Assembly: GCA_017303835.1 (NCBI GenBank)
Contig: JAFLBI010000001.1
Span: 2,480,001-2,544,000, forward strand
Source: Chitinophagales bacterium
GTDB taxonomy: Bacteria; Bacteroidota; Bacteroidia; Chitinophagales; Chitinophagaceae
DNA: 64,000 nucleotides
Reading direction: 5' to 3'
The position numbers and the translations under genes are program-made. The notes below the pieces were generated by a model. That model searched no databases, was not told where the DNA came from, and saw only the letters and a program-made list of their open reading frames with translations. Below are positions 61,232 to 64,000 of this stretch, piece after piece. Position 1 is the first letter of the stretch. Every line of letters starts with the position of its first letter.

Positions 61232-62539
61232 ATGAAACAATTGCTTACATTATTCTTCTTAATTGTTGGCGCTGTTGCTACAGCACAGCAGTATCAACCA
61301 AGTACCACTCAGCTTGCATCGCGTACTTTTTTTCAAGACAATAAGTTTGGTTTATTCATTCACTGGGGTGCATCCAGTGTATTGGGTGACGGCGAATGGG
61401 TCATGGAAAATAAAGGTATTCCTTTTCGCGACTATCAAAAGCTGCAGCATATTTTCAATCCGGCTCAGTTTAATGCAGATGCATGGGTACGCATGGCCAA
61501 GCAAGCCGGTATGAAATACATCGTATTCATCACACGCCATCATGATGGATTTTCAAACTGGGACACGAAGTTTTCTGATTGGAAGATTACCAATACACCT
61601 TATCAAAAAGATGTGCTGAAGCAATTGGCTGCAGCATGCAAACAGCATGGTATACAACTGGGTTTGTATTATTCTACATTGGATTGGTCGCGTAATGATT
61701 ATCCTTATGAAACAGGCAGAACAGGGCAAAAAGCAGGCAGAACTGAAAAGAGTAATTATGATAGTTATCTGCAATTCATGAAAAATCAATTGACTGAACT
61801 ATTGAGCAATTATGGACCCATCTCCTGTATCTGGTTAGATGGGCATTGGGATCAAACCAATCCTGAGGGTGCTGCCGATAGAAGCTCCCGTATTAACTGG
61901 AAATACGATGAATTGTATGGATTGATTCATCGCCTGCAGCCACAATGTATGATTGGGAATAATCATCACCTTGATCCAATACCAGGCGAAGACTTTCAAA
62001 TGTTTGAACAGGACTTGCCCGGAGAAAATAAAGCCGGGTTAAATTATCAATCTGCATCTGCGCTGCCGCTGGAATCTTGTATCACGATGAATGATCCTTG
62101 GGGCTTTCGTATTACAGACAGAAATTATAAATCTGTTCAGCAGATTATTCATACCCTGGTTGGTGCAGCAGGCAGAAACAGCAATCTCTTACTCAATGTA
62201 GGCCCCATGCCCAATGGTGTTGTACAACAGGAGTTTCAGGATACTTTAAAAGCAGTTGGCGCATGGATGCAACAGTATGGACAAAGTATTTATGGTACAC
62301 GCGGCGGCCCGGTAAAACCTCAACCATGGGTAGTGAGTACTGAGAATGGTAAAACAGTATTTATACATGTATTACAAAAACCAGCAGCTGACTTATTGAT
62401 TCCGGGCAACTATAGCAGTGTAACCAGTTTTGATGGAAAGCCAATAGCTTTTGAGCAAACAGGCAATGGTATCCGAATTAGTCAGCAGCATATTCCAGTG
62501 CTTGTACCAGTTAGTATTCTGGTTATAACAAAAAAATAG
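61232..62539 (+). CDS. Alpha-L-fucosidase, GH29
   Basis: A 435-residue exported enzyme, started at 61232 (signal peptide ending ATAQQ). GH29 phrases are FGLFIHWGASSV (about 36-47), FITRHHDGFSNWD (about 92-104), GLYYSTLDW and SCIWLDGHWDQ, whose Asp is the nucleophile. It removes fucose from glycans and acts in the periplasm or outside. The next gene starts 58 bases later. Together with the sialidase and GH97 enzyme it indicates use of complex glycans. Confidence 0.92.
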   Translation: MKQLLTLFFLIVGAVATAQQYQPSTTQLASRTFFQDNKFGLFIHWGASSVLGDGEWVMENKGIPFRDYQKLQHIFNPAQFNADAWVRMAKQAGMKYIVFITRHHDGFSNWDTKFSDWKITNTPYQKDVLKQLAAACKQHGIQLGLYYSTLDWSRNDYPYETGRTGQKAGRTEKSNYDSYLQFMKNQLTELLSNYGPISCIWLDGHWDQTNPEGAADRSSRINWKYDELYGLIHRLQPQCMIGNNHHLDPIPGEDFQMFEQDLPGENKAGLNYQSASALPLESCITMNDPWGFRITDRNYKSVQQIIHTLVGAAGRNSNLLLNVGPMPNGVVQQEFQDTLKAVGAWMQQYGQSIYGTRGGPVKPQPWVVSTENGKTVFIHVLQKPAADLLIPGNYSSVTSFDGKPIAFEQTGNGIRISQQHIPVLVPVSILVITKK

Positions 62540-62597
62540 GCCATTGTGCTTTAAGTCATAGTTGTATAAAAGGGAAAGCCCTATTTTCCCGCTCACA

Positions 62598-63980
62598 ATG
62601 ATTGCTATGTCTTATGCTGATTTCTTAAGCAGTTACCCTGATTATGCTGCTACCACAAATATTGATGCTATCCGTGCTAAAGAATATTCTTTACTGGATA
62701 CACAAGACCAAGTGTACTTGGATTATACCGGTGCCAATCTATTTGCGCAAGCGCAGGTAAAAGCACACATGGATGTATTGCAGGCACATGTATTTGGTAA
62801 TCCGCATTCTACCAATCCTACTTCTTTACAAGCAACGCAGCTGGTTGAAACAACACGCAGGGCAGTGTTGGACTATTTCCACGCATCAAAAGATTATTAC
62901 TGTGTGTTTACATCCAACGCAACACAGTCGCTTAAAATCATTGGTGAATCTTATCCCTTCGATCATCATGCACATTTTTTGCTCTTGTTCGATAACCACA
63001 ATTCAGTTAACGGTATTCGTGAATATGCGAGAAGGCATGGCGCTACATTTGAATATGCACCTGTGTACATGGAGGATTTACGGATTGATGAAAAAGTATT
63101 ACAACAAAAACTACAAGCGCATCCACACAAGAAGCACAAGCTATTTGCATTTCCTGCACAATCCAATGTCTCAGGCGTAAAGCATGATTTGGGCTGGATT
63201 GCTAAAGCCAAACAACAAGGCTGGGATGTATTACTGGATGCAGCAGCTTATGTGCCCTCCAGCGAATTGGATCTAAGTATGGTACAACCAGATTATGTGA
63301 GCCTTTCTTTTTATAAAATGTTTGGATATCCAACGGGCATAGGTGCATTGCTGATTAAGAAAACAGCTTTTGAAAAATTAGACAAACCCTGGTTTGCTGG
63401 TGGAACAGTGTCTTATGTGTCTGTTACCGTGCCTGAATTTTTCTTGGTAGATAATCAAGAAAGGTTTGAAGAAGGCACGGTGAATTTTCTCTCTATCCCT
63501 GCTGTTAAAATTGGGTTAGACTGGATGCAAGAGCTGAACATGCAGCAAGTAAGAACCAGATTGCATGCATTAACAGATTACCTGATTCAATCACTGCTCT
63601 CGCTGAAACACCAAACGGGACAACCATTGATTCATGTGTTCGGTCCGCACAATATGGAAGCGCGTGGTTATACCATCATCATCAATTTCTTTGGTGCCAA
63701 AGGAGAAAAGCTGGATGTGTCAACCATTGAGCAGGCAGCTAATCATCAGCGTATATCGATACGTATGGGTTGTTTCTGTAATCCAGGTATTGATGAGATT
63801 AACAATTGCATTACCTCAGAAGAATTGTCTTTGTTTTATTCTTCTAGAACAGATACGCATTATGATAAAGTGCATTTCTTGGGTAAGATGCGCGGTGCTA
63901 TACGGGTATCACTGGGCTTGATGAGCAATTATGCAGACTGCGAAAAGTTTATTGCTTTTTGCCGACAGTTTTTACAGTGA
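62598..63980 (+). CDS. Class V aminotransferase-fold PLP enzyme (MoCo sulfurase-like)
   Basis: A 460-residue enzyme with start at 62598 (or 62607). It has YLDYTGANLF near the N-terminus, the FTSNATQSLKIIGE block, and the PLP-binding Lys in SLSFYKMFGYPTGIGALLI. Cysteines in RMGCFCNPG near residue 395 could carry the persulfide. This fits cysteine desulfurase-like proteins of the MoCo sulfurase N-domain type; a MOSC domain is absent. The stop codon is 20 bases before the window end. Confidence 0.82.
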   Translation: MIAMSYADFLSSYPDYAATTNIDAIRAKEYSLLDTQDQVYLDYTGANLFAQAQVKAHMDVLQAHVFGNPHSTNPTSLQATQLVETTRRAVLDYFHASKDYYCVFTSNATQSLKIIGESYPFDHHAHFLLLFDNHNSVNGIREYARRHGATFEYAPVYMEDLRIDEKVLQQKLQAHPHKKHKLFAFPAQSNVSGVKHDLGWIAKAKQQGWDVLLDAAAYVPSSELDLSMVQPDYVSLSFYKMFGYPTGIGALLIKKTAFEKLDKPWFAGGTVSYVSVTVPEFFLVDNQERFEEGTVNFLSIPAVKIGLDWMQELNMQQVRTRLHALTDYLIQSLLSLKHQTGQPLIHVFGPHNMEARGYTIIINFFGAKGEKLDVSTIEQAANHQRISIRMGCFCNPGIDEINNCITSEELSLFYSSRTDTHYDKVHFLGKMRGAIRVSLGLMSNYADCEKFIAFCRQFLQ

Positions 63981-64000
63981 TGCTTTTAATGCACAGCTAA

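Overview
This window looks like a chromosomal segment of a Bacteroidota bacterium, most likely a Chitinophagaceae-type freshwater or soil organism (inference). Support: promoters of the TTTG / TAnnTTTG type, exported proteins with Lys-rich lipoboxes, a GH97 (SusB-type) glucosidase, a flavobacterial-type proteorhodopsin with Met at the spectral tuning site, RND pump genes in Bacteroidota style, and tRNAs without an encoded CCA. No phage, complete insertion sequence, CRISPR array or replication origin was seen.

Layout. 1-3.4 kb: small exported proteins, an EEP phosphatase/nuclease, a GNAT enzyme and a half-size MFS protein. 3.4-6 kb: GH97 glucosidase and a DoxX-like protein. 6-8.8 kb: a complete arsenic operon on the minus strand (arsR-arsM-acr3-arsC) with two near-identical palindromic operators. 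8.8-9.05 kb: tRNA-Asn preceded by a decayed tRNA copy that carries a palindrome. 9-17.9 kb: Rieske protein, HflX, a response regulator/HPt protein, a CAU tRNA, and a cluster for lipid-linked sugars (GT87-like enzyme, UbiA-type transferase, membrane protein, HAD phosphatase). 18-28 kb: DUF389 protein, HAD hydrolase, then rimP-nusA-infB behind a recognisable promoter and leader hairpin, and a SurA-like chaperone. 28-32.4 kb: a MarR regulator and a six-gene electrophile/oxidative-stress type operon (three pirins, YceI, OsmC, FMN reductase) with paired MarR operators. 32.4-40.8 kb: PurF-like enzyme, a membrane P-loop protein, a PAS-LuxR regulator, a strongly structured intergenic RNA, a Crp/Fnr regulator with a DUF2892 partner, and BdhA.

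40.9-41.3 kb: tRNA-Arg(CCU) followed by three copies of its T-arm, each carrying the same 40-nt double-hairpin insertion. 41.8-45.6 kb: a transmembrane sensor-like protein and two lipoproteins. 45.8-48.7 kb: proteorhodopsin, lycopene cyclase and the retinal-forming Blh oxygenase, a light-driven proton pump module. 49-54 kb: lipase-like, PsiE-like and exported proteins and a sialidase. 54-61 kb: an RND tripartite efflux operon. 61-64 kb: an alpha-L-fucosidase and a class V aminotransferase-fold enzyme.

The strongest candidates for something undescribed are the structured RNA at about 36.14-36.40 kb and the tRNA-derived palindrome-bearing copies at 41.0-41.3 kb and 8.93-8.99 kb. All sequence identifications are by eye from motifs; no database search was run.
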